Of a stretch of 64,000 nt of DNA, positions 27,569 through 40,680 are shown piece after piece (position 1 is the stretch's first letter; each line of letters opens with the position of its first letter). This DNA comes from Haberlea rhodopensis (lineage: Eukaryota; Streptophyta; Magnoliopsida; Lamiales; Gesneriaceae): positions 496,001 through 560,000 of the forward strand of contig CAJQUN010000036.1 of the NCBI GenBank assembly GCA_907163345.1, given 5' to 3'. A program made the position numbers and the translations under genes. Below the pieces are notes generated by a model. It did no database searches, was not told where the DNA came from, and saw nothing but the letters and a program-made list of their open reading frames with translations.

Positions 27569-29086
27569 TTAAATTTTAAGAATTTTTTAAGAATTTAGCA
27601 ATTTTTAATAATTTACAAGTTTTCAAAAGTTAACATAGTGATTAGATGTGATTTTTTTTTATCTTTAATGATATGTTTCTAGATTTTATATCTTTTGAAA
27701 ATAAAATAATGATTATGTGAAGAATTAAAATATTCTCTTCGTTCCCATGAAAGAAATGGTTGTGTTTAATTTACTGAACTTTGTTTTTCACGAATTTTTT
27801 TTGGTAGACATGATTTTTCGAAATGTATTGAGAAATTAAAAATATGCTTTGTGTGGGGTGTGTGTCTAATTCTCAAAATGATTTCCAATCCCCAAAATAA
27901 GAAGATAAAACGTAAAACAAGCATTTATTGTTTTACTAAAACGTACAGCTGATAGTAATGATGGAACCCAAATCTTAAAATCATAAACAAATCAGATCAC
28001 TACGATTAGATAACTCTCCCATTATGGATAATTGTTGTTTCAAACAATATATTTTCCAATACTTACACTTTTACATGCAATATAGAAAATAACTTTACGT
28101 TTGATTTTCTATAAATTCTTATGTAATTTATTTTTCGTGTTTTACACATGTTTAGGACAATCCCCAGTAGAAAAGAATTAGTAAAAGTTTGATCTCTAAT
28201 TTAAACAATAACAGAATTAATATAACTTTGATCTTTAATTTGAACAATAACGAATGGATCCGCTGTAGAATAATTGCATTATAATATTATCTCACCTATT
28301 TCGTAATATATATAGGAAAACCTACAACTGTCTCTCATATAATTTGACATAGAAATACATAGCAGGGATGATTAGATGTTATTGTTTAAACTATACGATA
28401 AAATTTGTTATTCTTCAAATTAGATGAGCTCTATACATAATTCACCCTATATTTAAACCACATTAAGGGTAGAAATATGTATCTGGCCCTTAACATCTAG
28501 GCTAAATTGGTTTTTAATTCTTGGTTTGGACTTGAAGGGGCTGCAATTAAGGTTCAGTTGTACTTTTTAATGTCTTTTTCTTCTTGAAAATTAATAGCTT
28601 TTTTCGATATGTTATATCCTTTTGTTATAACAATGATGATTATATTTTAACCGTATTTTATTATTCCCAATTTTTTATAATAATGGTGATCATGCTTTTT
28701 AATTTTGAGGGTGTGTCAATTCCATTAATATCAAAATAACTTGTGATTGGTTGGTTATATTTGTCGAATGTTATCATTTGAAGTCACACAAATGATTCTG
28801 AATGCGTTTCATTCCCAATTGTCATTTTTAACCGTAATTGTGATGAATTTCAAATATGCATCTTACGTTTCATTTGAAATACATAATTCAAATCATTTTC
28901 CAAATCAAATCATTTCAACCCAATTAAATCCATCAATACAAATGCAACATTCAATTATTTAAACATATTTGATTTAGTATTTGTCATGCTTAAATAAATT
29001 GTTATATTAATAATCATGATATATCTAAAATACATTGGTTCTGATGTCATTTGAAATCTTTCTTAAAAATATTTTTCATATGGTCG
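27569..29086. other. AT-rich, no gene seen
   Basis: Homopolymer-rich intergenic DNA without recognisable coding or repeat structure. Confidence 0.5.
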
Positions 29087-29091
29087 CAATT

Positions 29092-29293
29092 TGTTAGAAA
29101 GTGTTGTACTCAACAATTCTTATGTGCACTTGAAGAGGTGCACCGTCTATACCATAACAAGTCTGACACATCGGCATATATATGATGCGCCCCTTCATGT
29201 CCACTATCGTTTAGTATAAGGTTTTGTGCAAATAAAGTTGCATATCTGCTACCATATATAACTTTAGCAAAGTGGTAATGCTTGATCATAACA
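29092..29293 (+). repeat. 5' LTR of the TRIM
   Basis: About 202 bp with TG...CA ends, followed by the primer-binding site. Confidence 0.8.
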
Positions 29294-29456
29294 AGTGGTG
29301 TCAGAGCAAAATTATGGGTTCGAGCCTATCCATAAGTAATTTATGGAGATTATTCTAGGAATGAGGGTTGATAGGGCTTGGTGCGACATGTTCACTGTGC
29401 ACTCGTAGACGAAGTGCCACTCATGGAGCCGCCAGGGAAGTAATTTTTGCGGGGAT

Positions 29457-29663
29457 TGTTGGAAGTAGTGTACCTAGTAATTCTTCTGTGTGCTCGGAGA
29501 GGTTAATCGTCTATGGCATAACAATCCTGACATATTGGCAGCCCAGCCCTTCATGTTCACATGTCGCTTGGTACGATATTTTAAGCTCACTATAAGGAAA
29601 TAAAGTTGCGTCTCTATTACCAGCTATAACTTTTATCAAAGTGTTAAGCGTTTGATCCTACCG
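29457..29663 (+). repeat. 3' LTR of the TRIM
   Basis: About 207 bp. It shares with the 5' LTR the blocks aattctt, ccttcatgt, aataaagttgc and a tail gatc(a/c)ta. Confidence 0.8.
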
Positions 29664-29669
29664 CAATTT

Positions 29670-30029
29670 ATACAATTTTGTGTTTTTATTAATTTCCACA
29701 TCTATATACTATGTATACTAATGTTATTAAACCCGAGACTAATAATATAGTAACTTTATCTCCAAAGAACATTGAGTTTTATTTTACATTATACTCCTCT
29801 TAATTAGTCGTATTTTTATTAAATACAAATTTCCTTGGAAAAATACTGCAATGTAATTATTTTTTACAGATATTTACCGTGCATGAAATTATGTCTTATT
29901 TTATAATTTAATGTATATATACAGAGATCATATGTTAAGGATAACAACCATGTTACTGAGAGCCCTTTCAATTAACTTGTATTTTGAAGGGTAGGAAGAA
30001 AAGTACCCATTCTTTTTTTTTTTTAACAA
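29670..30029. other. AT-rich, no gene seen
   Basis: Unassigned sequence between the TRIM and the eroded SIRE-type LTR. Confidence 0.4.
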
Positions 30030-32190
30030 ACAATAGCATTATGGAAGTTCGAAGAATCCTTTCTATATCATCTCTTCTTCCTTATTCAGGAAGGATTCAC
30101 TATAAGGTTGTTGGGTGTAGAACGTATAACAAGTGTACAATGTCAAGTTTTAGTATATGGATATGAATACGGATGTCGAACCCATAAGGATTGGTTTAAC
30201 TGAATATTGTACTACAATGATCTTAGTCCTATTTAGAAAACTAGTAGCGTTGTTGTTTGTCAAATAACATGTACTACTAATACTAACAATTGCACAATTT
30301 CAAGAGAATTGATAATGAGAAGGATTCTAGAGGTCCGATTTCACTTGATTATCGACGATGTTTCTTATGATCAATTGCAATATTATAAATTTACCTAATT
30401 AGCCAAGAATTCTTAATTGATTCATACTCCCTTTCCCAAATGACAGTAGAAGTTATCATTCAATATCAACATTGATATCCCTATCAAAGATTAAAATTAC
30501 ACAATATTGATTGCACAATAATTCTTTCAAAATCTTTGAATGAGTTATACGATAAACATCCACGATGTGTGTTCCTATGTCATATTCACAACATCTCTCG
30601 CGAGTGATAGATTATAAATAAACATGACAATTCAGTCAATAGTCAGTCAATTAAATTGCATTCAAATCAAGAAAACACCAATAAACCAACAATAAATCCT
30701 AATATATAATCAATCAAACCAAAAGCATAGTCCAATCAAGCTACGTCGCCCCCCTAGAAATAAGGGATTAGTTCATCCTAAGATTAACAAAACACAGACT
30801 TGTTTGATAATTCATAAACAGAATAAAAAGTAAGGAATACAAAATGATATAGAAGCGAAACTTAGTCCCCAGATGAAAGCATCTCCATCTCGTGTTGAAA
30901 TTCTCGCCCTTGGAAGTTTAGCCGCCCTCTAGATATGTTATGCCCTAAAAAATAGTCCCTTAAAAGAATGTTAGGATTCGAGTTTTAAACATAGCAACCG
31001 CTACAATTTCGATAGCTGGAGCCGATCAACGATGGGTCGCTACAAACATAGCGACCACTCGCGACTTTATTTTTTCAAAAATCATTCTTTGGCGATCAAT
31101 CGCTACTCCGCAAATTTTGTTTCCCAACCATTTGTCCACAGCGATAAGTTTCTGTGCGATCAGTCTCCACTTCCGCGATTAAATCTCTGATGGCAGATTC
31201 TTCATCTTCGATTTTCTTCTTTTTTTTCGTGTTGCCTTGACTTTGTTCCACCCTTTTCTCATTATTTCATGTCATTTCCCTTCTCATAGCACCCATCCTT
31301 ACCTGATTCTGATACAAAACATATATTCCGATCTAAAAAAACCAACATCAATATAAAAGAAAGCAAAGAAATAATAAGTGCAAAAACACACTTATCAAAG
31401 CCTTTAAACTATATAATCCTGTTGTACAATCTCAATTCTACTGGATTCACTACCAAACCGAAAGTCCTAACATGCATCTCAACTTATCAATCTGTCTAGA
31501 TAAATATTATCTTGTAGATACAAACATGATTCACTCTTCTATATATACTCGTATACAAATGATAGAGTAAATGAAAAGCACTCTTAATCCTAAGAATTTT
31601 TTTTTTTTTTTGAAAAGATTGATCCTAAGATATCAGATAAACAATTTTGTAGTGCTTTGAAATGTGAGTAGCTTGATATTTCTTTGCTTAATACTTGTTT
31701 GCTCCGTTCTTGTATGCTTTCAATTGTGTCTCACATGTTAGTTTGAGACCTGAAATTACATCCTATATCAACGTTTCCGAACATTAATTTCCAAAAATAT
31801 GCAACTTCATACTCTATCATCTTCAAATTCTGAAAGTATGCAACTCTTATTCCGCAGGCTTCAGTCTTGGTAATTGTGTAAACACTTTTCTGTCTTGTAC
31901 CTTTCTCTATTGTACTGTTCTGATAACTGTTTTTCTGTCCGATACTTTTTTCCGAGGCAAACTCTTAACAGTCAACGGCTATTAACTCAATACAAAAATG
32001 TGTCGTTTTCATTATTTAATGCATAATTAAATAACTGTTATATTTTTAGTCGGATTGTATCAAATCTTTGGTCTGATAAGCTTAATAACTATTCAGCTTG
32101 GTTTATTTAATCAACATAGTTAATCGGTTCGTTCTATATGTCTTGACTAATCTGTCTGTTTTGTCATCTTCAGTGTCATCGATCTGATCA
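30030..32190 (-). repeat. Eroded SIRE-type LTR interrupted by an Athila-type LTR
   Basis: 30040-30110 (ggaagttcgaagaatcct..., aaggattcactataag) and 31398-31470 (tataatcctgttgtacaa, ctggattcactaccaaac) are the two sides of a region that is continuous in the SIRE-like LTR at 33540-33690. Similarity continues weakly to about 32190. Its outer ends are lost. Between the two parts sits the Athila-type LTR. Confidence 0.6.
30115..31397 (-). repeat. Eroded solo LTR of Athila type
   Basis: It shares with the LTR at 54442-55962 the blocks caagtg(t/c)ac..gatgtcaagttt, gtcg(a/t)accca, and the terminal cacacttatca. At 30990-31190 are decayed gcgatcNatcgc-like words where the intact LTR has its palindrome array. 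Gene-free. Confidence 0.6.
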
Positions 32191-32199
32191 GTGCAATGA

Positions 32200-32450
32200 C
32201 AGTCTCATAATCAAATATGATTAAATCATTAAACAAATAACCATAGATATCACATATATCTAACCAATGATTCCATAGTTCTATTTCATTGCTCGCTCCA
32301 CAATAGCCGCGTTTTAACCGCACGCACGCTCAACAATAGCGGCGTCATAACCGATGTTCGCTCAATAGCGACAATATTCCAATCATTGCTGGCTCAAATT
32401 CCCAATGTATATCTATTTATTGCAAATACAAATAACCATGCATTTCACAG
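32200..32450. repeat. Short repeats with ctcgct/agcg words
   Basis: Units such as ctcaacaatagcggcgtcataacc recur between 32290 and 32390. They recall the E2 LTR minisatellite in reverse orientation and may be an LTR fragment. Confidence 0.3.
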
Positions 32451-33313
32451 TTGCATAATATAAAAGACTATGCTCGTACGTTATACGTACCTTATAATTC
32501 CGTAGTCCGAATCAACTTATTGGCAAGATATAGCTCCGCACCAACACGAAGGCATTGGAATAGCATAAAACATGTCCTATGTTATCTTCGCGGAACAACT
32601 GAAATGGGTTTGTTTTTCTCAAATAATTCAGAACCACAATTAGTGGGTTATGCTGACGCTGCTTATCTTTCTGACCCACATAAAGTAATATCTCAAAGCG
32701 GGTATGTATTTACTTGTCGTGGTGCTGCATTATCATGGCGTTCAGTAAAACAAACATTACCCGCTACTTCTTCAAATCATTCAGACATTTTGGCATTGCA
32801 TGAAGCAAGTTGTGAATGTATACGGTTGAGGTCAATGATTCAACATATTCGAGAATCTTGTGGGTTAACTTCAAAAAAGAATTCACCGACACTGTTGTAT
32901 GAGGATAATGCTGCTTGTATGACACAGATTAGAAATGACTACATAAAAGGTGACCGAATGAAACATATATCACCAAAGTTTTTCTACACACCGAACTATA
33001 GAAGAATGGTAATATTAACGTTCATCAGATACAATCAGGTAACAAATTTGCAGATTTATTCATTAAAGCATTACCAACCACAACATTCAAAATGATGATT
33101 CACAACATCGGAATGCGTCAACTCGAGGATCTCTTGTCAATACTAGGGAACGTGATAACTTTTGAGAAATGTCTCACGCTCGCAAGCTTCTTACGGATAT
33201 GCACTCTTTTTCCCTTCGTCCAGGTTTTTCCCATCAGGTTTTACTGGCAAGGTTTTTAACGAGGCATATTCCATTAATGTTGGACATCCAATGGGAGTAT
33301 TATGAATACATTG
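32451..33313 (+). pseudogene. Ty1/copia RNase H and 3' end, cut by a SIRE-like element
   Basis: Open frame 32451-33095 encodes a copia RNase H: INLLARYSSAPTRRHW, VGYADAAYLSDPHK, SQSGYVFTCRGAALSWRS, a block reading SSNHSDILALHEAS, and LLYEDNAACMTQ. A frame change near 33045 leads to the usual C-terminal words (FADLFIKALPTTTF, NIGMRQLEDL). After it come the 3' noncoding tail with the ggtttttcccatcaggtttta segment typical of this group and a purine tract near 33288-33300 (ccaatgggagtat). The LTR start is cut off at 33313 by the SIRE-like LTR. The 5' part of the element is not in view. Confidence 0.8.
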
Positions 33314-34409
33314 TGTTAGGATCGGTCTGGAGTGTTTAGAGGGGGGGTGAATGAACACTCCTATTAAAAATAATCCTTTGTGATTTCTTTCGGATTAGTG
33401 AAAGAAATCTGTTTCTTAATCAACTTTTCTGCAGAACAGACCACTGAATATTTTAGTGCGGAACGGTCTGTTCTTAGGCTAGTAAGAACGGCTCGATGGC
33501 TTGAATAGTAAAACGAGTGCAGAATGATAAAAGGCAGAATATGTTTTTGGAAGTTCAGAGGTGGTGTAATCCTTCTACGTCTCCCCTTCTTCCAATTAAG
33601 GAAGGATTCCACTAGAAGACTTTGATTTATACAATCCTGTTGTACAAACCCGATTCAGCTGGATTTACCTCACTACCAGACTGAAACTCCTAGTCTCTCG
33701 ATCTGTTCAGACACACTCTGTCTGACAGTTACAATTGATTCTCACTTCTCTATCTTAGTACAGAATACAAAAGATAGACTAATTTAGTATATGCACACAA
33801 TGATCCTAAGATGATCAAGTATTACAATATGTTTGTGCTTATGAAGATTTTCAGCTCGAGAATGTCTGAGCTTGTAAGCTTGTGCTGTTTAGCTTTCTTT
33901 TGCGTTTTTCGATTGATCAGACTCTGTCTTGAGCTCTTCTGTTGCATCCTTTTATAGTTGCATGTACCAACGACATTATTTCCCTTTATGTGCAACTCTT
34001 GACTCCGCTCAAACTCTGAGTAAGCTACAATCTTATTCTTTTGGGCACTTGCCATTCTGGTTCATGCTTTCGGCGACTGTCAGGTAAGCTCTTCTTTGTC
34101 TTCTTACCTTTTATGGTAATCTTCAGTCCTTGGTCTTTTTCAGCATTGATTGCAACATTAAATGCTTCAATAAATAGCCGTTAATGATTCGGACTGAAGA
34201 GCAAATCTTATTCAGCCTTGTCTGCTCTGATCTGATAATAGTTGAGATCGATCTGAAACTTCGATCTGGTCAGCCTGATGTTCTTTGATCCGTTCTGATT
34301 TGCGATATACCATTTCAGCTTGATCTGCTTTGAGCGATCGATCTGGTCAGTCTGATTTCTATCGATCCGTTTTGATTTGTTTTGTCATCTTTAAAATCCG
34401 GAACTAACA
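33314..34409 (-). repeat. 3' LTR of a SIRE-like copia element
   Basis: On the minus strand it opens TGTTAGTTCCGG directly after a purine tract (aaaaagggggaatt, 34410-34423) and closes ...AGACCGATCCTAACA. These ends and the tract are characteristic of SIRE/Maximus-type copia elements. 1096 bp. Near 34200-34380 an approximately 80-bp repeat contains cgatctggtcag..gatccgtt..tgatttg twice, with one gcgatcgatct word. It is inserted in the copia tail; the host-side bases on this side are cattg (33309-33313) and the other end is outside the window. Confidence 0.8.
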
Positions 34410-35188
34410 AATTCCCCCTTTTTGATGATGTAATGCCTCGATTTGTTTTATACACGTGTGATATGATTCTGGTGTATTTATATCACTTGGCAGTATGATA
34501 ATGGGGGTTCGGGTGGAACCAATTACATGATGGAATGATATATGGTAAAGAATGAAACATGGTGGTGTATAATATTTGAAGAGTAACATATCAAGTAACA
34601 TGAACTAGTAGGCCTTTGATTATGCATGTGAATTTCATTGAAATTGGAGTTTCATTTGAATTTGAATTTCATTTCATGTACATGTTATTTCACATGTCAT
34701 TAACTTCAAGTGATTTAGGGAGCTAATGACCATGTATCAAAGTGACTTAGCATGATGATTAAGTGAAGTACTTTTTATTAAGGGATACCAAGTGAAATCA
34801 CATACTTCACCTAAACACACCTACTAAAATCCTACACAAGCTCCTCTCCATCTCTTTCAAGTTCTTGATAGTTTGAGCTTGGAATTCATTTGTGACTTGA
34901 GCTAGGAAGTTGTGTGAAGTGATTTCTTAATATCTTGGTAAGGATTTCATGGTTTTACACTTGAATTATGTAATTGGTGTTGAATTATGTGAAGGGGAAT
35001 ATCAATTATTTATGCTTAGAATCATAACTGGTTTCTTTGCCAAGAATTGGATTCTAGGATGTTAGGAACATGTTTATATGATACTAGGGAGTGCATAAAT
35101 CATGGTTACATGTGAAATTCTGGGTACGAGAAGAAGTACCATGAAGATAAGCTCAAAATCGCCATTGTCTCGATTTTTCTGATCGTGC

Positions 35189-35383
35189 CGATCGATCGGC
35201 AATGTGGTCTCGATCGATCGCCGTGAACAGTTAAGTCTTAAGGCGGTTTGAGCATGAGGCGATCGATCGGTGATTTTGAGGCGATCGATCGGTACATGTG
35301 GCGATCGATCGGTGATTTTGTTCGATCGATCGGTGAAGAGTGAACAGTTCGACGATCGATCGATAATCCGGGGCGATCGATCG
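35189..35383. repeat. Palindrome array, E1 5' LTR
   Basis: Eight CGATCGATCG sites arranged as four pairs. Gaps within pairs are 12, 12, 11 and 11 nt, so centres are 21-22 bp apart. The first site extends to a 16-bp palindrome (tgccgatcgatcggca). Confidence 0.95.
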
Positions 35384-35688
35384 GTGATGGCAGAATGTTG
35401 AAAAATGTTATATTTTTGTAGAATTTGATTTTAATGCCTATGATAACATGATATATTGTTGGCATTGTTGTAGCATCATCTCAGGGGACGGGACAACGAG
35501 GCACTTAGCCAGTGACGCCTAATTTATCTCGTTTGTGTCGCAGTACAGGTACGTGTTGACGTACGGAGTATAGATATTGTGTGATGATGTTATAAGATTG
35601 ATGATATCATATGAATTGTGTTATGTTAGTATCATATGATTGGTAGTATCATATGCCTGTACATTCATGGATATCATATGTATGTGAG

Positions 35689-35895
35689 ATATACGCCTGG
35701 TTTGGGTATATGCTCGGTTATGTATTTGAGATATACGCCTGGTATTGGGTATATGCTCGGTTATGTTACATAGAGATATACGCCTGGTATTGGGTATATG
35801 CTCGGTTATATTACATAGAGATATACGCCTGGTTTGGGTATATGCTCGGTTATGCTATATAGAGATATACGCCGGTTTTTGGGTATATGCTCTGG
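35689..35895. repeat. Minisatellite in the E1 5' LTR, five units
   Basis: Units start atatacgcctgg and contain gggtatatgctcgg. The 3' LTR has only four (51338-51500), which explains most of the 52-bp difference in LTR length. Confidence 0.9.
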
Positions 35896-36420
35896 CTATT
35901 ATCATTTGAGGACGGTACTATGATATGTGCTGCTAATATGAAGATGTGAGGTGGTTCCACTGACATATTGAGCTGAATAGGCATATCATATTGGTCTCGT
36001 GATAATAGGGAAATTTTTGAGAGATGTCATGACATGGTGCATTTGTTGATGCATGATACAGAACATTCACATTAGATGATTTATTGTGCTTTATCATTGA
36101 TATTGTTATTGTGTTTTGATAGCGCACTGAAATATTTATTCTCTATACTCACGTTGTGTGAATGTTTCTGTAGGGACTCATAGACGTGGGAGGACGGGAT
36201 GTGAGTCATTTTCCGCTGCGAACTGAACCACTGCCTATGAGTTATCTTGTAGTAGGTTGTTGTTTGTACATATGATATGTAGTTGAGAGGTTTTTATAAA
36301 CCATGTAACAACTTAACTAGTAAGATACTCTTAATCAGTGCATGTTATTACTTAATTCAGACTCACATATGTATGGTAACATGATACATAATGGATTAAG
36401 TAACGAGGACCCCACATTAG

Positions 36421-36432
36421 TGGTATCAGAGC
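36421..36432 (+). other. Primer-binding site of E1
   Basis: TGGTATCAGAGC, for initiator methionine tRNA, four bases after the LTR. Confidence 0.93.
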
Positions 36433-39400
36433 AGTGGTTCGAGAACGGGGTGAACATAGGTAGTGGAAGTGTCTTAGGGAGTTACCTAAACACTTGAAAA
36501 CATGTTTAGAATGGTAATATCATGTTAGGATTTGTAAGATGATGTTATTCTAACATGTTATAGAATTGTGAATGTTATTGTTAACCCTTGAAGTACAGCT
36601 ATGACAGACAGAGGGTATCATGAGGATGTTGGGGATGCCATGAGTGGCAATGCTAGTGTGAGGATGGTGCCTGTGCCACCACCACCGATTGAGCAAGGGC
36701 CAGTGGAACAGGTACTGTTGCCTGGAGAATTGACTTTGACGCAGTTTCTGAGTTATCAGCCACCCAGGTTTGAGGGGACTGAATCAGGGGAACTGGCGGA
36801 GGAATGGCTAGAACGTGTGGAACAGATATTTGTATCAGCACCGTGTGCCAAGACTGCTTGGTTACGCTTAGCTGAATTTCAGTTAGCGAAGAAAGCTATG
36901 GTGTGGTGGAAATCCACAGTGCTTGAGTTGAGGGCTCAAGAAAAGACAGTTAACTGGGATGTGTTTAGAACGAAGTTCTTGGAGCATTATTTCTCTGTTG
37001 CTGCAAGACAGAGGAAAGAGGATGAATTTATAAACTTGAGACAGGGAGCAATGACAGTATCGGACTATGCGGTACACTATTCTTCTTTGCTCCGGTATGT
37101 GCCACATATTGCTGTAAACACAAAGGCAAAGATCAGACAATTTGTGAAAGGTTTGAGGCCTGAATTGTTTGATAGGGTCATGTCCAATAACCCTACATCA
37201 TATGAAGAAGCATTGACTAGAGCGGAGATGGCTGAGATTGCTGTAGGAGTATACAAAGATGTTGGACAAGCCCAACCACCTACATCTGACAGTATGAGAC
37301 CTAGAGGAGAACCATTTAAATCATCCCGAAGTGGTGCATCTTCATCTAGGTTTAGTGGGAAACGTTTTGGACCACGGAAAGGGGATGACCGAAGAACAAA
37401 GGGACAGTTCCAAGGTAGTAGTAGTGGCGGTAGTGTGCAATGCTTTAAATGTGGTGGACCACATTTGAAACGAGATTGTCCTCAATTAAATCCAATAGTT
37501 TGTTTCCGTTGTGGGAGGCCAGGACATGTGATCCGTGATTGTCCTCAAATGGGTGGACAACAGAGGAGAGGACCCATTTCAGAGACTACAGTACAACAGA
37601 AACCACAGGGTGTACCACAGTCTGGTGGAGGACAGAGGACAGGACCACCTCAGGCTCAGGTGTATGCACTGAATAGGGAGGAAGCAGAGGCAGCTCCTGA
37701 TGATGTGATAGCGGGTAAGTGTACTTTGTTTACTTATCCTGCTTTTCTGTTGATTGATACTGGTGCATCACATTCTTTTATTGCACAAGCTTTTATTGAT
37801 CAGTATCATATATGCTCGTCTCCACTGTTGATGCCTCTTTATGTCTCGACACCCATGGGAACTACTGTGATGACTTGTCAGAGTGTATCTGATTGTGATA
37901 TTCAGTTTGAGACTGAGGATAGACTACAGGCTGATTTGATTTTATTAGACATGACAGATTTTGATTGCATCCTTGGAATCGATGTGTTGAGTAAATATCA
38001 ATCTGTTGTGGATCGTTGTCAGAAAATTGTGAGATTTCAGTCGGATACTGGAAATCAATGGTATTTCTATGGTCAGGGATCGAGGGCAAAGATTCCTCTG
38101 ATATCAGCAATCCGAATGTCACGTTTGTTAGAACGTGGACATGCGGGTTATTTGATTTATGCCCTTGATATAACTGAACAGAAACGAGAAAGGAAAGTGG
38201 AGGAGATACCAGTGGTTGCAGAATATGCGGATGTGTTTCCAGATGAGATACCTGGATTCCCACCGAGTCGAGAAGTGGAATTTGGTATTGATTTGATACC
38301 GGGTATTTCTGCAATTTCACGAGCTCCTTATCGGATGGCACCACCTGAATTGAAAGAATTGAAACTCAATTGCAAGATTTATTGGACAAGGGGTACATAC
38401 GTCCTAGTGTATCGCCTTGGGGTGCTCCGATTTTATTTGTTAAGAAGAAGGATGGGACAATGCGACTATGTATTGACTATCGACAATTGAACAAGGTAAC
38501 AATAAAGAATAAATATCCTCTTCCTCGTATTGATGATTTGTTTGATCAGTTGCAGGGATCAAGGATTTATTCTAAGATTGATTTGAGGTCAGGATATCAT
38601 CAAATACGTGTGAGGGAAGGAGATATACAGAAGACAGCATTCAGAACTCGTTATGGACATTATGAGTTTCTGGTAATGCCATTTGGAGTGACAAATGCTC
38701 CCGCTGTCTTTATGAGTTTAATGAATCGGGTTTTTCAGGAATACCTTGATCGATTTGTCATTGTCTTTATCAATGATATACTGATCTATTCGCAGAGTAA
38801 TGCAGAACATGTTCAACATTTGCATATGGTATTGCAATTGTTGAGGGCACATCAGTTGTATGCCAAACTCAGTAAGTGTGAGTTTTGGTTGACTAGTGTC
38901 GGCTTTTTGGGACATGTAATTTCAGAAGAAGGTATATCAGTTGATCCGAAGAAAATAGAAGCAGTGTTGAATTGGTCAGCACCTACTTCTGTGCCAGAGA
39001 TTCGTAGTTTCTTGGGTTTGGCTGGATATTATAGACGGTTTGTTGAAGGATTTTCAGCGATCGCCAAACCATTGACACATTTGACACAGAAGGGAGTATC
39101 ATTTCAATGGTCAGAGGCTTGTGAGCGTAGTTTTCAGGAATTAAACATCGATTGACTACAGCTCCAGTCTTGATCATTCCATCGGAACGTGCCAGGTTTG
39201 CACTTTATACGGATGCATCATTACTATGTTTGGGTTGTGTATTGATGCAGGATAAACATGTAGTGGCTTATGCATCACGACAGTTGAAGCCACATGAATT
39301 GAGATATCCAGTGCATGATCTGGAATTGGCTGCCATTGTCTTTGCCTTGAAGATATGGCGACATTATTTATATGGTACGTCGTTTACCATATACACAGAT

Positions 39401-40680
39401 CATAAGAGTCAAAAATTTCTATACACTCAAGCGGAGATGAATATGAGACAAAGGAGATGGATGGATCTGTTAAAAGATTATGATTGTGAGATTGAATATC
39501 ATCCAGGAAAAGCTAATCTTACAGCAGATGCCTTGAGTCGGAAAGTACATCATACGGCTGATGAGATGATTCATTTATCAGCGTTGATGACTTCTTGTTG
39601 TACTTTGGGTTATGATTTTGATGTGGAAACAGTATCAGTACAGGTATCAACATTATTGGTTGAACCTGACATTTTTGACAAAATCAGAAAAGCACAAATG
39701 ACTGATGATGAGGTACAACATTGGAAAGAAATGATAAGTCAAGGACAAACATCACAGTTTGTACTTGCAAATGATGGAATTGTGAAATACTGGACTTGTT
39801 GGGTAGTACCTGCTGCGTTGGGACTACGCCAAGAACTACTACAACGTGCTCATTGTAGTAGATACAGTATACATCCTGGAGGAAAGAAAATGTATCATGA
39901 TTTACGTACCCAATTTTGGTGGAAACGTATGAAACAGGATGTGTTGAGCTTTGTGAAACGGTGTTTGATCTGTCAACAAGTGAAAGCGGAAAGACAGAAA
40001 CCAGGGGGTGAATTACATAGTTAGGAAATTCCTCAGTGGAAATGGGAACATATCACGATGGACTTTGTGACTCATTTGCTTGCGATGCTATTTGGGTGAT
40101 TGTTGACCGACTCACCAAAGTATCTCATTTTGTGCCATATTGTATGACATTTACATATCTGAAAATGGCACAGTTGTATATTCAACATGTAGTGAGATTA
40201 CATGGTATTCCAGTTTCCATTGTATCGGATAGGGATCCGAGATTTGCTTCTCATTTTTGGGAAGGGTTACAGACAGCGTTGGGAACTGAAGTACGGTTGA
40301 GTACAACATATCATCCTCAGACAGATGGACAAACAGAGCGTACGATACAGACGCTTGAGGATATGTTGCGTGCCTGTGTATTAGAGTTTGATACCTCTTG
40401 GCAAGAGTCATTGCCATTAGTGGAATTTTCATATAACAACAATTATCAGTCTAGTATACAGATGGCACCATTTGAGGCTTTGTATGGGCGACGATGTAGA
40501 TCGCCATTGTATTGGGATGATGTGGATCATTCTTCCTTACATGGACCGGATATGATTCATGAAATGGAAGAGAAAATAAAGGAAATTCGATTGAAACTTA
40601 AAGCAGCTCAGGACAGACAGGCTGCTTATGCCAATAAGCGACGTAGACCACTTGAATTTCAAGTTGGTGACCGTGTATTC

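Larger units (their letters stand above)
29087..29668 (+). mobile_element. TRIM (miniature LTR retrotransposon) with CAATT duplication
   Basis: LTRs of about 205 bp lie at 29092-29293 (TGTTAGAAAGTG...ATCATAACA) and 29457-29663 (TGTTGGAAGTAG...), aligning throughout but well diverged. TGGTGTCAGAGC at 29296-29307 is the primer-binding site for initiator methionine tRNA (one base off), two bases after the LTR. The internal region is only about 163 bp, has no coding capacity and ends in a purine-rich gcggggat. The flanks are caatt at 29087-29091 and 29664-29668. The 3' LTR ends CG rather than CA. It is a non-autonomous element dependent on other copies. Confidence 0.82.
34429..36416 (+). repeat. 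5' LTR of E1
   Basis: 1988 bp. It contains the palindrome array (35189-35383) and five units of a 42-45 bp minisatellite (35689-35895). Confidence 0.95.

Noticed and set aside
29368..29595. 75-residue frame at the TRIM
   Set aside because: Crosses from the internal region into the 3' LTR of a noncoding miniature element.
32451..33095. Host gene for the open frame with RNase H-like sequence
   Set aside because: Clear copia RNase H motifs followed by an LTR-element 3' tail and purine tract.
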